Part shown: one piece after another, positions 45,666 to 54,505 of the stretch
Layout of the letters: each line of letters opens with the position of its first letter
Numbering within the stretch: the stretch's first letter is position 1
Assembly (NCBI RefSeq): GCF_003208435.1
Contig: NZ_QKMF01000007.1
Location: forward strand, 174,893 to 238,892
Direction: 5' to 3'
Origin: Pelagimonas varians
Lineage (GTDB): Bacteria > Pseudomonadota > Alphaproteobacteria > Rhodobacterales > Rhodobacteraceae
Length of the DNA stretch: 64,000 nucleotides
The notes under the pieces: generated by a model
What the model saw: only the letters and a program-made list of their open reading frames with translations
What the model was told of the DNA's origin: nothing
Databases searched by the model: none
Program-made: the position numbers and the translations under genes

Positions 45666-47066
45666 ATGGCGACTCAAAAGCTCTATGCCGGGGCCAAACT
45701 GCGGGACATCCGCACGCGGCTTGGCCTGACGCAAAAGGACTTTGCCGCCAAGCTGAGCATCTCCCTGCCCTATCTAAACCAGATGGAGAACAACAACCGG
45801 CCCGTGTCGACCACGGTGGTTCTGGCGCTGGCGCAGGAATTTGGCTTTGATGTCACAGAACTGGGCCAAGGCGATGCTGAACGTCTGGTATCTGACATGC
45901 GCGAGGCCCTTGCAGATCCGGTTTTTGGCGAAGCACCGCCGCAATTGGCTGACCTGCGCTTGACCGCGTCAAACGCTCCGGCTTTTGCCCGTGCGTTTTT
46001 GGCCCTGCACCGCGCCTACAAACAAACCCATGAACGGTTGGCATCGCTGGACGAAGCGCTAGGGCGTGAAGATGCCCAACTGCGCCCCAGCCCGTGGGAA
46101 GAAGTGCGTGATTTCTTTCACTATTGCGACAACTACATTGATGCCGTGGACCGCGCAGCCGAGCATTACGCGCAGTTGCACGCCACCGAACACGACATTC
46201 GATCTGCCGCCATTAGCAGGTTGGCGCGCAACGGCATCACCGTGCGCTTTGCACAAACCTCGCCGATGCGGGCCTATGATGCCGAACGGCGCGAATTGAC
46301 GCTCAGCGGACTGGCTCCGGTTGAAACCCAGACCTTTCAACTCTTGGTGCAAGTGGCCTTGATGGGGCAATATCAATTGCTGGATGCCACTCTGGACTTG
46401 GCCCGCTTTCAATCGGACGAAGCCCGCGCCATCGCCAAACTGGGTCTGGCCAACTATTTCGCCGGCGCAGCGATGATGCCTTACAAAGGTTTTCAACTTG
46501 CCGCTCAGGAAACCCGACATGACCTAGAGCTGCTTTCAGCGCGGTTTGGCGCTTCGGTTGAACAAGTGGCCCATCGACTGTCGACCCTGCAAAGGCCCGG
46601 AGCAAAAGGTGTGCCCTTCTTCTTTGTTCGGGTTGATCAGGCCGGTACAATCACCAAACGCCATTCCGCCACCCGCCTGCAATTTGCCCGTTTTGGCGGG
46701 GCTTGCCCACTTTGGAATGTCCATCGCGCCTTTGAAACACCGGGGCAGTTTTTACGGCAATTGGCGGAAACACCTGATGGGGTGCGGTATATTTCACTGG
46801 CGCGGGATGTGTCCAAAACCGGCGGCCACTTTGGAGCCCCGCACAGGCGCTATGCCATCGCGCTGGGTTGCGAAGTGCGCCACGCTGCGGCGCTGGTCTA
46901 TGCCGATGATATGGAATTCACGCGTGCGTCAGCCTTTGAACCAATCGGGATTTCATGCCGGATTTGCGAACGGACAAAATGCCATCAACGGTCTGTACCG
47001 CCTCTCGAGAAACGCCTGTCGATTGACCCGTCCATGCGCGGAATTCTACCCTACCGCTTGGAATAG
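45666..47066 (+). CDS. pccR: Short-chain fatty acyl-CoA responsive regulator (ScfR; PccR/RamB-like)
   Basis: 466 residues from the ATG at 45666. N-terminal XRE helix-turn-helix (about 8-62: LRDIRTRLGLTQKDFAAKLS, SISLPYLNQMENNNRPVS). A large ligand domain of the ScfR/DUF2083 type follows (about 150-440), where an IrrE-like part has lost a recognisable H-E-x-x-H. A C-terminal CRICERTKCHQR patch looks metal-binding. Close relatives regulate propionyl-CoA carboxylase and acetate genes in response to acyl-CoA. Position next to pccB/MFS and octamer sites both near pccB and over its own start support that here. Symbol by family and context. Confidence 0.85.
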   Translation: MATQKLYAGAKLRDIRTRLGLTQKDFAAKLSISLPYLNQMENNNRPVSTTVVLALAQEFGFDVTELGQGDAERLVSDMREALADPVFGEAPPQLADLRLTASNAPAFARAFLALHRAYKQTHERLASLDEALGREDAQLRPSPWEEVRDFFHYCDNYIDAVDRAAEHYAQLHATEHDIRSAAISRLARNGITVRFAQTSPMRAYDAERRELTLSGLAPVETQTFQLLVQVALMGQYQLLDATLDLARFQSDEARAIAKLGLANYFAGAAMMPYKGFQLAAQETRHDLELLSARFGASVEQVAHRLSTLQRPGAKGVPFFFVRVDQAGTITKRHSATRLQFARFGGACPLWNVHRAFETPGQFLRQLAETPDGVRYISLARDVSKTGGHFGAPHRRYAIALGCEVRHAAALVYADDMEFTRASAFEPIGISCRICERTKCHQRSVPPLEKRLSIDPSMRGILPYRLE

Positions 47067-47068
47067 CT

Positions 47069-47761
47069 TTAGCTGGTCAGCGGGTTAAAGGGCTGCGCAG
47101 GCCATCGCGCCGCGAGATCCGCTGCCAGCGCCCGATCCGTATCGTCCAAAGGGCCGATCGCCCACGGCCGAAAGCGCATCCGAAAGGCCGCAAGCAACAG
47201 GTCTTGTTGCCCAGTATCGGCGACATATCCAAACCGTGCACAATCCTTGGCAAAATCGCCCGCTGCAGCAGCCTTAGGCCAAACAGACAAGCCTTGCATC
47301 GCCAACCGTTTCCAATCAAACCGTGCGCCCGGATCAATTTTTCGGCCCAAAGCGCAATCAGAATGGCCAATCACACGCTCTGCAGGAAGGTCCCAACGGG
47401 ACATGATACCTGTCATCAACCGCTCTAACGCCGCCATTTGCGGTTCGGAAAAAGGCTGTGATCCGGTGTTGGAAATCTCGATGCCGATGGAATGGGAATT
47501 TACATCGCAGGTATCGCCCCACGCCCCTGCCCCGGCGTGCCAAGCCCGCTGGGTTTCGCACACCAGCTGCCACAGCTTGCCATTTTCGGCCAAGACGTAA
47601 TGGGCAGAGACTTGCGACTCGGGGTTACACAACCAGTCCCTTGCGCCGATTGCGCCGGTCATGGCCGTGTAGTGCAGCACCAGCAATTCGGGCCGCGCGC
47701 TCTTGCGCCGCGGCCCGTAGTTTTGCGACGGATGCTGGGTCGCGTCCGAAGCGCCAATCAT
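47069..47761 (-). CDS. N-acetylmuramoyl-L-alanine amidase, AmpD/AmiD type
   Basis: 230 residues. The amidase_2 zinc site is seen: ELLVLHYTAMTG (His), ETQRAWHAGAGAWG (His) and ERVIGHSDCALGRKIDPG (His-x-Ser-Asp-Cys, then K-x-D-P-G). A C-terminal peptidoglycan-binding-like helical region (VWPKAAAAGDFAKDCARFGY) follows. No signal peptide is visible, so it may act in the cytosol on recycled anhydro-muropeptides as AmpD does. The C-terminal domain is like AmiD. Converges on the regulator gene with a 2-base gap. Confidence 0.88.
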   Translation of the reverse strand: MIGASDATQHPSQNYGPRRKSARPELLVLHYTAMTGAIGARDWLCNPESQVSAHYVLAENGKLWQLVCETQRAWHAGAGAWGDTCDVNSHSIGIEISNTGSQPFSEPQMAALERLMTGIMSRWDLPAERVIGHSDCALGRKIDPGARFDWKRLAMQGLSVWPKAAAAGDFAKDCARFGYVADTGQQDLLLAAFRMRFRPWAIGPLDDTDRALAADLAARWPAQPFNPLTS

Positions 47762-47773
47762 AAGGTCTGCCTA

Positions 47774-48472
47774 TTAGCCACGTGCCGCGCGAAACGGCAT
47801 CGGGTTCCAATCACAGGCAAAACCGTCGCCATCCGGATCCATGCCCAAGTTGTCTTTTTGCGGACCACCCTTGGACAAAAACGCCTCTTGCGCCAGATCA
47901 GACGACGCATAGCCAGCGCAGGCTTTGGCATACTTGGTCTCTGCCCGGTAAGTAGAACGGGAATAGAGCGAGCTGCCAACCGGATTGTCCGTTTGCAGTG
48001 CATATTCAACAATGTTCGGGGCATTTGATCCCGGACGCTTGGGCAAGTCGGTCGGTGCAATCACCGTGTATTGTGCCCGGTTTTGCGCAATCATATTGGC
48101 GTCTTCAGCAATACCACGCTGTGCGGCAACCGCATCAAAATCGTTCTCGCCCGAGATACCCACGGAATTGCGAACCAGATCCGGCGGAGTGTTCTCAAGC
48201 GCCGCAGTGGCGACCGGAACAGCAGTGGCAGCCGCTGCCTGCACAGCCGCTTGATCCACGCTGTCCAGCGCGGTCGCTTGAACCGCCACGGGCGGCGCAA
48301 TGATAGCGGTGGTGTCGCCGTTCAGCTTGGCTTCGCGCTGTGCTTCGTAGCTGTCATAATCACCGAAACCGACACCGCGGCCAGTGTCGACCACGCCTGC
48401 CGCGCTGTCAGGCACTTTGCCTGCGCAAGCCGTAAGGGCCAGAACCGCCACACCCAACATCAAAAACCGCAT
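47774..48472 (-). CDS. Lipoprotein with C-terminal Excalibur calcium-binding motif
   Basis: 232 residues: lipobox LTAC (Cys at 16), a low-complexity Ala/Val/Thr middle (about 55-110), then a region ending with DPDGDGFACDW, the Excalibur D-x-D-x-D-G-x-x-C loop, paired with Cys in KYAKACAGY. Probably outer- or inner-membrane anchored in the periplasm. Same strand as, and just upstream of, the amidase gene (12 bases), so the two may act together at the cell wall. Confidence 0.8.
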   Translation of the reverse strand: MRFLMLGVAVLALTACAGKVPDSAAGVVDTGRGVGFGDYDSYEAQREAKLNGDTTAIIAPPVAVQATALDSVDQAAVQAAAATAVPVATAALENTPPDLVRNSVGISGENDFDAVAAQRGIAEDANMIAQNRAQYTVIAPTDLPKRPGSNAPNIVEYALQTDNPVGSSLYSRSTYRAETKYAKACAGYASSDLAQEAFLSKGGPQKDNLGMDPDGDGFACDWNPMPFRAARG

Positions 48473-48517
48473 AATCGCTCCTGCCTCACCTCAATCGGTG
48501 TTAACTATTGACGGCGC

Positions 48518-50005
48518 TTACCACCATTTCGCGGGTTTGGCTACAAATCCGGCCGCTTGCTCTAGCGCATAAGCGGTATTCAGCAGATCGCCCTCTTCCC
48601 ACGGACGGCCGATCAGTTGCAGCCCCAAGGGCAAGCCTTTTTTGTCCAGACCCGCCGGAATGGCGATGCCGGGCAAGCCCGCAAGGTTAACGGTCACGGT
48701 GAACACGTCATTGAGATACATCTGAACAGGATCAGCGTCTTTCATCTCGCCCAGACCAAAGGCCGAAGTCGGGGTTGCCGGGGTCAAGATCGCGTCAACG
48801 CCTTGGGCGAACACATCCTCAAAGTCTTTCTTGATCAGTGTCCGAACTTTGCGGGCGCGGTTGTAATAGGCGTCGTAAAAGCCCGCCGACAACACATAGG
48901 TGCCGATCATCACACGGCGCTGCACTTCGTGACCAAAGCCTTCGGCGCGGGTCTTTTCATACATCTCGGTGATGCCGTCACCAGCGTCCAATGTCGCGCG
49001 GTGGCCGTACCGAACGCCGTCATAACGGGCAAGGTTGGAAGACGCTTCTGCAGGCGCAATCACATAATAGGCGGGCAGCGCATATTTGGTATGCGGCAGG
49101 CTGATGTCGACGATCTTGGCCCCGGCGTCTTGCAACATTTTACGGCCTTCGGCCCATAGGGATTCGATTTCCTCAGGGATGCCGTCCATGTGGTATTCGC
49201 GCGGAATACCGATGGTTTTACCCTTGATGTCGCCTGTCAGCATTGCCTCAAAATTCGGCACGGCCAGATCGGCCGAGGTGCTGTCCATAGGGTCGTGACC
49301 GCACATGGCTTCTAGCATGATCGCGGCATCGCGCACGTCTTTGGTCATCGGCCCCGCTTGATCGAGCGAACTGGCAAAGGCCACAACGCCCCAACGCGAA
49401 CACCGTCCGTAAGTCGGCTTGATCCCGGTGATGCCGGTGAACGCTGCCGGTTGGCGAATAGATCCGCCGGTGTCGGTGCCGGTGGCCGCCAAACACAGAT
49501 CCGCCGCGACAGCCGAAGCTGACCCGCCAGAGCTGCCGCCCGGTGTCAAAGCCGTCTCATCATTGCCGCGGCGCCACGGGTTTACTGCATTGCCGTAAGC
49601 TGACGTTTCGTTGGACGAACCCATGGCGAATTCATCCATGTTCAGCTTGCCCAGCATAACCGAGCCTGCGTCGAACAACTGGCTGGTAATCTTGCTTTCG
49701 TATTCCGGTTTGAACCCTTTGAGGATGTTCGACGCCGCTTGGCTGGGAACACCTTTGGTGCAAAACAAATCCTTGATGCCCAGCGGGATGCCGCACATGT
49801 CGGGCGCATCGCCAGCTTTGATACGGGTATCGGCAGCTTTGGCTTGTTCGCGCGCCAAATCAGGGGTGTTGTGCACAAAGGCGTTCAACGCGCCCGCGCC
49901 TTCGATCGCCGACAGGCAGCTTTCGGTCAGCTCAAGGCTGGTCACATCCCCTTTGCGCAGCGCATCGCGGGCTTCGGCAATTTTCATATTGTTGAGATCA
50001 GCCAT
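48518..50005 (-). CDS. gatA: Asp-tRNA(Asn)/Glu-tRNA(Gln) amidotransferase subunit A
   Basis: 495 residues. The amidase-signature triad is present: Lys in [15 protein letters not shown], Ser in [20 protein letters not shown], and the Ser in [15 protein letters not shown]. It releases ammonia from glutamine for converting Glu-tRNA(Gln) in complex with GatB and GatC. Its start overlaps the gatC stop by one base. gatB is not adjacent, which is usual in this bacterial group. Confidence 0.97.
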   Translation of the reverse strand: MADLNNMKIAEARDALRKGDVTSLELTESCLSAIEGAGALNAFVHNTPDLAREQAKAADTRIKAGDAPDMCGIPLGIKDLFCTKGVPSQAASNILKGFKPEYESKITSQLFDAGSVMLGKLNMDEFAMGSSNETSAYGNAVNPWRRGNDETALTPGGSSGGSASAVAADLCLAATGTDTGGSIRQPAAFTGITGIKPTYGRCSRWGVVAFASSLDQAGPMTKDVRDAAIMLEAMCGHDPMDSTSADLAVPNFEAMLTGDIKGKTIGIPREYHMDGIPEEIESLWAEGRKMLQDAGAKIVDISLPHTKYALPAYYVIAPAEASSNLARYDGVRYGHRATLDAGDGITEMYEKTRAEGFGHEVQRRVMIGTYVLSAGFYDAYYNRARKVRTLIKKDFEDVFAQGVDAILTPATPTSAFGLGEMKDADPVQMYLNDVFTVTVNLAGLPGIAIPAGLDKKGLPLGLQLIGRPWEEGDLLNTAYALEQAAGFVAKPAKWW

Positions 50006-50292
50006 TATTCCACCACCTTCGGCACAGCAAAGAAGCCTTCGCGCGCATCCGGCGCATTTTTCAACACTTTTTCAGGCTGGTCGCCATCGGTCACAACGTC
50101 AGCGCGGCGCTTGAGGCGCATTGGCGTGACCGAAACCATGGGTTCGACCCCGTCAACATCCACTTCGTTGAGTTGCTCAATAAAGCCGAGGATATCATTG
50201 AATTCCTGCGCCAGCGCCGGCAGCGCGTCATCTTCAACTTTGATACGGGCGAGTTTCGCCACCTTTGCGGCGGTCGCGATGTCGATCGACAT
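50005..50292 (-). CDS. gatC: Amidotransferase subunit C
   Basis: 95 residues: helical N-terminus ([20 protein letters not shown]) and the conserved [20 protein letters not shown], ending with a C-terminal belt that wraps GatA/GatB. The pairing with gatA is direct. AGG lies ahead of the ATG. Confidence 0.95.
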   Translation of the reverse strand: MSIDIATAAKVAKLARIKVEDDALPALAQEFNDILGFIEQLNEVDVDGVEPMVSVTPMRLKRRADVVTDGDQPEKVLKNAPDAREGFFAVPKVVE

Positions 50293-50410
50293 TTGGCAGG
50301 CCTCTTTCGTGTTTCGGGTCGGGTTTGGCTTTAGCGCGGCGGCCTTTGGCCTGCAAGGGTTCTACGCCGCAAATGGCACTCTGCGGCGGCTCCGCCCGCG
50401 AAAAAGTGAA

Positions 50411-50426
50411 GGGGGCCGGTGCCCCC
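50411..50426 (-). terminator. Hairpin after the 188-residue exported protein gene
   Basis: GGGGGC-CGGT-GCCCCC, a perfect 6-base stem, followed on the minus strand by TTCACTTTTT. It lies 7 bases after the stop of the gene at 50433. Confidence 0.65.
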
Positions 50427-50432
50427 TATGGT

Positions 50433-50999
50433 TTAGGGCAGCATCACACCCTTGCGGTTGAAGGTCGCGCGGTCTGTGGTCAGGTCGTCGTAAATCAGCT
50501 GTACGGTCACCGTTTCCACGGATCCCGCTGCGAACTCACGGTAGGGCAATCCGTCTTCGGGCAACATTGCATTGGGGCTGTTGGTGTCATCGTGGCAGGC
50601 AGGCAATGGCCATTCTTCCAGCGGGTTGTCATTGATCGCAAACTTCATTGCAACCAAGCCGCAGCGCCACGACCAGATATGGGTGACGTAAACAAGATCC
50701 TGACCGTTGAAATCGCGCACAGCCACCCAATTGGATCGGGTCACATCCATGATCGGTTTAACCTCAAGCGCAGTGGTAAAACGCCCTGTCGCAACCTGCT
50801 GCTCAGCCTCATGGGGAAGAACTTCGGGTTCTGGCGCTTGCTCGGGCTTGGCACCGGGCGGAAGTTCCTCTCCACTGCTGGCAACTACCGGCGCTTGCGC
50901 GTCTCCGGTATCCAGAACAAGGGTTTCGGTGCTGGTCGCCTCAGCGCCTTCGCCGCCACCACCTGCCATTGCCAGAACTATCAATAAAACATCGAGCAT
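50433..50999 (-). CDS. Exported protein of unknown function
   Basis: 188 residues. A short hydrophobic N-terminus (LDVLLIVLAMAGGG) acts as signal or anchor. A Glu/Pro/Ala-rich linker (about 20-65) comes next, then a beta-rich domain with two Cys (WSWRCGLVAMKF, PLPACHDDTN). GGAG lies ahead of the ATG. I do not recognise the family. It lies between gatC and a divergent GT-like gene. Confidence 0.7.
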   Translation of the reverse strand: MLDVLLIVLAMAGGGGEGAEATSTETLVLDTGDAQAPVVASSGEELPPGAKPEQAPEPEVLPHEAEQQVATGRFTTALEVKPIMDVTRSNWVAVRDFNGQDLVYVTHIWSWRCGLVAMKFAINDNPLEEWPLPACHDDTNSPNAMLPEDGLPYREFAAGSVETVTVQLIYDDLTTDRATFNRKGVMLP

Positions 51000-51105
51000 T
51001 GCGCGCTCCTACTTGGAATTCATGGACTAAGGGCGGATCAATGCTTTTGAGCCTGACGGATCGTGCCTATAGTACCCGCAAAAGACAAACACGGGCAGGC
51101 ACAGC

Positions 51106-52110
51106 ATGGCACGCAAAGCGCGCGGTCCTCAAACTGTAAATATTTGCATAGTTGGGCAATCGGGGCGTCTGCAATATGAAGCTGTGCTTTTTGCAGCGTC
51201 TTTGCACAAGAACACCCCGTCTAACCGGTTCCGCTTGTTTGTCGCGCAGCCAAAACCCGGCCCGCTTTGGCCGGAAGATCCACGGATCAAGGATATAGCC
51301 TGCCGGGATTCGCTCGCAGAACTGGGCGCAACCTTTGTAGAATTTGACAGCAACCATTTTGGCCATGACTACCCTTATGGCAACAAGATCGAAGCATTGG
51401 CTGCCCTGCCCGAAGGTGAACCGTTTGTCTTTTTTGACACCGACACTTTGATCACCGGCGATCTGGGCACCGTCCCTTTTGATTTTAACCGGCCTACAGC
51501 ATCGATGAAACGCGAAGGCACATGGCCGCAGATTGAACTGTACGGTCCGGGATACAGCCAAACGTGGAAATCGCTTTATGATCGTTTTGGTTTGGATTTC
51601 GGCAGCTCGCTCGATCTGAACTGGCCGGATGAGTATTGGAAACGCTACCTGTATTTTAATGCAGGATTCTTTTTCTATTCCTGCCCAAGGGTTTTTGGTG
51701 ACTTATTCCTGAAATACGCGTTGGAGATCCGCGACAACGCGCCAAACGAATTGGTCTGTCAAGCCTTGGACCCGTGGTTGGACCAAGTCGCACTGCCACT
51801 TGTGATCCATGCTTTGGGCGGCGGGCGCAGCACCCTGCCCGATGGCATGCTGGATGGTGACACAAGCTGCCACTATCGGGTTTTACCGCTTATGTATGCC
51901 CGCGAATCCGACCGTGTGATTGAAATTCTCGAAGAGATATGCGCGCCTAACAAAATCAAGAAAGTGCTCAAATCCTATGATCCGTTCAAACGAATGATCT
52001 ATCAAGGGCGCGGGCAAAAAGTGCGCTTGATGTTTGATCGCGATGATCTTCCGCGCAAGGAACAAGCGATCCGCAATAAAATCAAACGCGAAGGTTTCTG
52101 GATGCGCTAA
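51106..52110 (+). CDS. Glycosyltransferase-like protein with DxD motif
   Basis: 334 residues, no signal peptide. FVFFDTDTLITGDL is a D-x-D metal/nucleotide-sugar motif of the GT-A fold, with the usual hydrophobic strand before it. The start TVNICIVGQSGRLQYEAVLF suits a Rossmann-like strand. The C-terminal 60 residues are very basic (KKVLKSYDPFKRMIYQGRGQ onward), perhaps binding membrane or nucleic acid. The donor and acceptor are unknown. It stands alone ahead of metY. Confidence 0.65.
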   Translation: MARKARGPQTVNICIVGQSGRLQYEAVLFAASLHKNTPSNRFRLFVAQPKPGPLWPEDPRIKDIACRDSLAELGATFVEFDSNHFGHDYPYGNKIEALAALPEGEPFVFFDTDTLITGDLGTVPFDFNRPTASMKREGTWPQIELYGPGYSQTWKSLYDRFGLDFGSSLDLNWPDEYWKRYLYFNAGFFFYSCPRVFGDLFLKYALEIRDNAPNELVCQALDPWLDQVALPLVIHALGGGRSTLPDGMLDGDTSCHYRVLPLMYARESDRVIEILEEICAPNKIKKVLKSYDPFKRMIYQGRGQKVRLMFDRDDLPRKEQAIRNKIKREGFWMR

Positions 52111-52153
52111 GCCGCAAAACCGCGTCCCGAATACCCAGACACCACTGGAAAAA

Positions 52154-52182
52154 TTCCCCGCCAAGCACGGACATGGTGGGAA
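52154..52182 (+). other. Stem-loop in the metY leader
   Basis: TTCCC then CGCCA (52154-52163) pair with TGGTG then GGGAA (52174-52182) with one bulge and a G-T wobble, loop of 10 bases, in the 155-base gap before metY. It does not match the SAM-II consensus that I know. It could be a leader or riboswitch element, or chance. Confidence 0.3.
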
Positions 52183-52265
52183 AATCTGCCTTTCAGCTGT
52201 GCTCCCCGTTGCCGGTTTGGGCTGGATCGCCTAACCATTGCGCAAAGAAAATCAGGGAGAGAGAC

Positions 52266-53558
52266 ATGACAGACACGCCCAACTACGGTTTCGACACGCT
52301 GCAAATCCACGCCGGTGCCCGGCCCGACCCAGCCACAGGCGCACGGCAAACGCCGATTTACCAGACAACGGCCTATGTGTTCCGCGATGCCGAACACGCC
52401 GCTGCTTTGTTCAATCTGCAAGAAGTCGGATACATCTATTCGCGCCTGACAAACCCGACAGTTGCGGTCTTGCAAGAACGTGTTGCCACTCTCGAAGGCG
52501 GTGTTGGTGCCGTTGCCTGTTCCTCCGGTCATGCAGCGCAGATCATGGCGCTCTTCCCGCTGATGGCTCCGGGTCTGAATGTTGTGGTGTCCACGCGCCT
52601 TTATGGCGGGTCGATCACCCAGTTCAGCCAGACCATCAAACGGTTCGGCTGGGAAGCCAAGTTCGTCGACTTTGACGATCTGGACGCTGTTGCCGCAGCG
52701 ATTGATGACAACACCCGCGCAGTCTTTTGCGAATCCATCGCCAACCCAGGTGGCTACATCACTGATCTGGACGCGATTTCAGCAATTTCAGACAAGGCAG
52801 GCATTCCGCTGATCGTCGACAACACATCGGCCACGCCCTACCTGTGTAACCCAATCCAGCACGGTGCGACTTTGGTTGTGCATTCGATGACCAAGTATCT
52901 AACCGGCAACGGCACAGTCACCGGCGGCATTGTGGTCGATTCGGGCAAATTCGACTGGTCCGCCAGTGACAAATTCCCGTCGCTGAGCGCACCCGAGCCA
53001 GCTTACCACGGTCTCAAGTTCCACGAGACCTTTGGCCCGTTGGCTTTCACCTTCCACGGCATCGCCATTGGTCTTCGCGATCTGGGTATGACCTTGAACC
53101 CACAGGCGGCACATTACACCTTGATGGGCATTGAAACCCTGTCACTGCGGATGGAACGCCACGTCGAAAACGCGACAAAGATCGCCAACTGGCTGGAACA
53201 GCACGATGCCGTCGAAGCGGTCACCTATGCCGGGCTCGACAGCTCGCCTTCCAAATCGCGCGTCGCGCGCATCTGCCCCAAAGGCGCGGGCGGTTTGTTC
53301 ACCGTGTCGCTTAAGGGCGGCTATGACGCCTGCATCAAGTTCGTCGATTCGCTGGAAATTTTCAGCCATGTGGCCAACCTTGGCGATACCCGCAGTCTGG
53401 TGATCCACTCGGCCTCGACCACACACCGTCAGCTGACGCCTGAACAGCAAACTGCCGCAGGCGCTGGCCCGAATGTCGTTCGGATCTCGATCGGGATTGA
53501 AAACTCCGAAGATCTGATCGCCGATCTGGATCAGGCTTTGGTCAAAGCCAACAGCTAA
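52266..53558 (+). CDS. metY: O-acetylhomoserine sulfhydrylase
   Basis: 430 residues from the ATG at 52266, with GGGAG ahead. Cys/Met-metabolism PLP enzyme: YGFDTLQIHAGARPDPATGA, the PLP contact SSGHAAQIMAL, the Asp in PLIVDNTSATPYL, and the Schiff-base lysine in VHSMTKYLTGNGTVTGG. The long form (about 430 residues) fits MetY, which makes homocysteine from O-acetylhomoserine and sulfide, rather than MetB/MetC of about 390. Followed by a two-hairpin terminator. Confidence 0.93.
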   Translation: MTDTPNYGFDTLQIHAGARPDPATGARQTPIYQTTAYVFRDAEHAAALFNLQEVGYIYSRLTNPTVAVLQERVATLEGGVGAVACSSGHAAQIMALFPLMAPGLNVVVSTRLYGGSITQFSQTIKRFGWEAKFVDFDDLDAVAAAIDDNTRAVFCESIANPGGYITDLDAISAISDKAGIPLIVDNTSATPYLCNPIQHGATLVVHSMTKYLTGNGTVTGGIVVDSGKFDWSASDKFPSLSAPEPAYHGLKFHETFGPLAFTFHGIAIGLRDLGMTLNPQAAHYTLMGIETLSLRMERHVENATKIANWLEQHDAVEAVTYAGLDSSPSKSRVARICPKGAGGLFTVSLKGGYDACIKFVDSLEIFSHVANLGDTRSLVIHSASTTHRQLTPEQQTAAGAGPNVVRISIGIENSEDLIADLDQALVKANS

Positions 53559-53570
53559 GGCCCAACAAAA

Positions 53571-53641
53571 AGCAGGGTCGCCGAATGGCGACCCTGCTCT
53601 ATGAGGCAAAGGCGGGGGCGATTCCCGCCTTTTGCATTTTT
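53571..53641. terminator. Two successive hairpins between metY and the convergent SIMPL gene
   Basis: First: AGCAGGGTCGCC-GAAT-GGCGACCCTGCT, a perfect 12-base stem (53571-53598). Second: GCAAAGGCGGG with CCCGCCTTTTGC (one bulge; 53606-53635) then ATTTTT. The second can work for metY. The first is preceded by AAAAA, which makes T5 for the minus-strand SIMPL gene. Confidence 0.88.
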
Positions 53642-53651
53642 CCCGTGTTGT

Positions 53652-54341
53652 TCAATCGTCGATTTCGAAAACCATGGTGACGTTGGCAGAAGCCTCGATT
53701 TCACCCGCAGCAACCGGCACATCAGACGCCATTTCGGCCATCATCGGGGCCGCACGCCCAAGCGACGGGCGCACAATTGGATCGGCTGTGTCGCGGATCG
53801 ACATCACATCGCCCAACTCAACACCTGCAGCTTCGGCATAAAGTGCCGCCTTTGTCATCGCGTCTTTGACGGCCCGGCGGCGGGCTTCGTCTTCTAGCGT
53901 TTGGGTATCTTGAATGCCCCATGTCAGGCCGGACAGATTATTGGCACCGTCAGACAAGACTGCCCCCAAAACGGCGCTGAGAGAAGACAGATCACGCACC
54001 CGAATGGTCAGCATGTTGCTGGCCTCGAAGCCTTGGAAAATCTCTTGATCCTTTTCCCGGTCCCATCTGGCCTTGCGGTTCAACTGTAGTGATGACGTTT
54101 GGATATCACGGTCTTCGATACCGCTGGACTGCAACCGCGCGATCACGGCTTCAAGCGCCGCTGACGTGGCATTCATCGCGGTCAAAGCATCCTGTCCGGT
54201 GCCCGTGGCCCCCAGGGACAAGGTTGCCATATCCGGGGCCGCTACAACTTTGGCCTCACCGGAAACAGTGATTGTGGACAGGGTATCGGCCAGCGCCGGA
54301 TTGGCGGCAAACAGAGCAAGAGCAAGGGCAAGGGCGCGCAT
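53652..54341 (-). CDS. Periplasmic SIMPL-domain protein (DUF541)
   Basis: 229 residues from the ATG at 54341 (GGAGG 7 bases ahead). Signal peptide about 1-18 ending ALA, then the SIMPL fold: ITVSGEAKVVAAPDMATLSL, SSGIEDRDIQTSSLQL, and LSGLTWGIQD with the following RRRAVKDAMTKAALYAEAAG. These ring-forming periplasmic proteins are linked to oxidative and envelope stress; the exact role is unknown. Confidence 0.88.
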   Translation of the reverse strand: MRALALALALFAANPALADTLSTITVSGEAKVVAAPDMATLSLGATGTGQDALTAMNATSAALEAVIARLQSSGIEDRDIQTSSLQLNRKARWDREKDQEIFQGFEASNMLTIRVRDLSSLSAVLGAVLSDGANNLSGLTWGIQDTQTLEDEARRRAVKDAMTKAALYAEAAGVELGDVMSIRDTADPIVRPSLGRAAPMMAEMASDVPVAAGEIEASANVTMVFEIDD

Positions 54342-54505
54342 TGGCAACCTCCTTCAATGGAACACTCGTCTTATGTTGCGCTGGAAGCTGCCGGTAACAA
54401 CCCCCGAGCACACAAGATTCTTTGCCTCGGCAAACTGTTGCTATATAATATGATCGCATCCAATAAGACTCCCATCACCTAGATAACGCTGGTAATGACC
54501 GCTCC

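Noticed and set aside
52111..52265. SAM-II riboswitch before metY
   Set aside because: The conserved core and pseudoknot bases of SAM-II were not found. Only a generic stem-loop is recorded.
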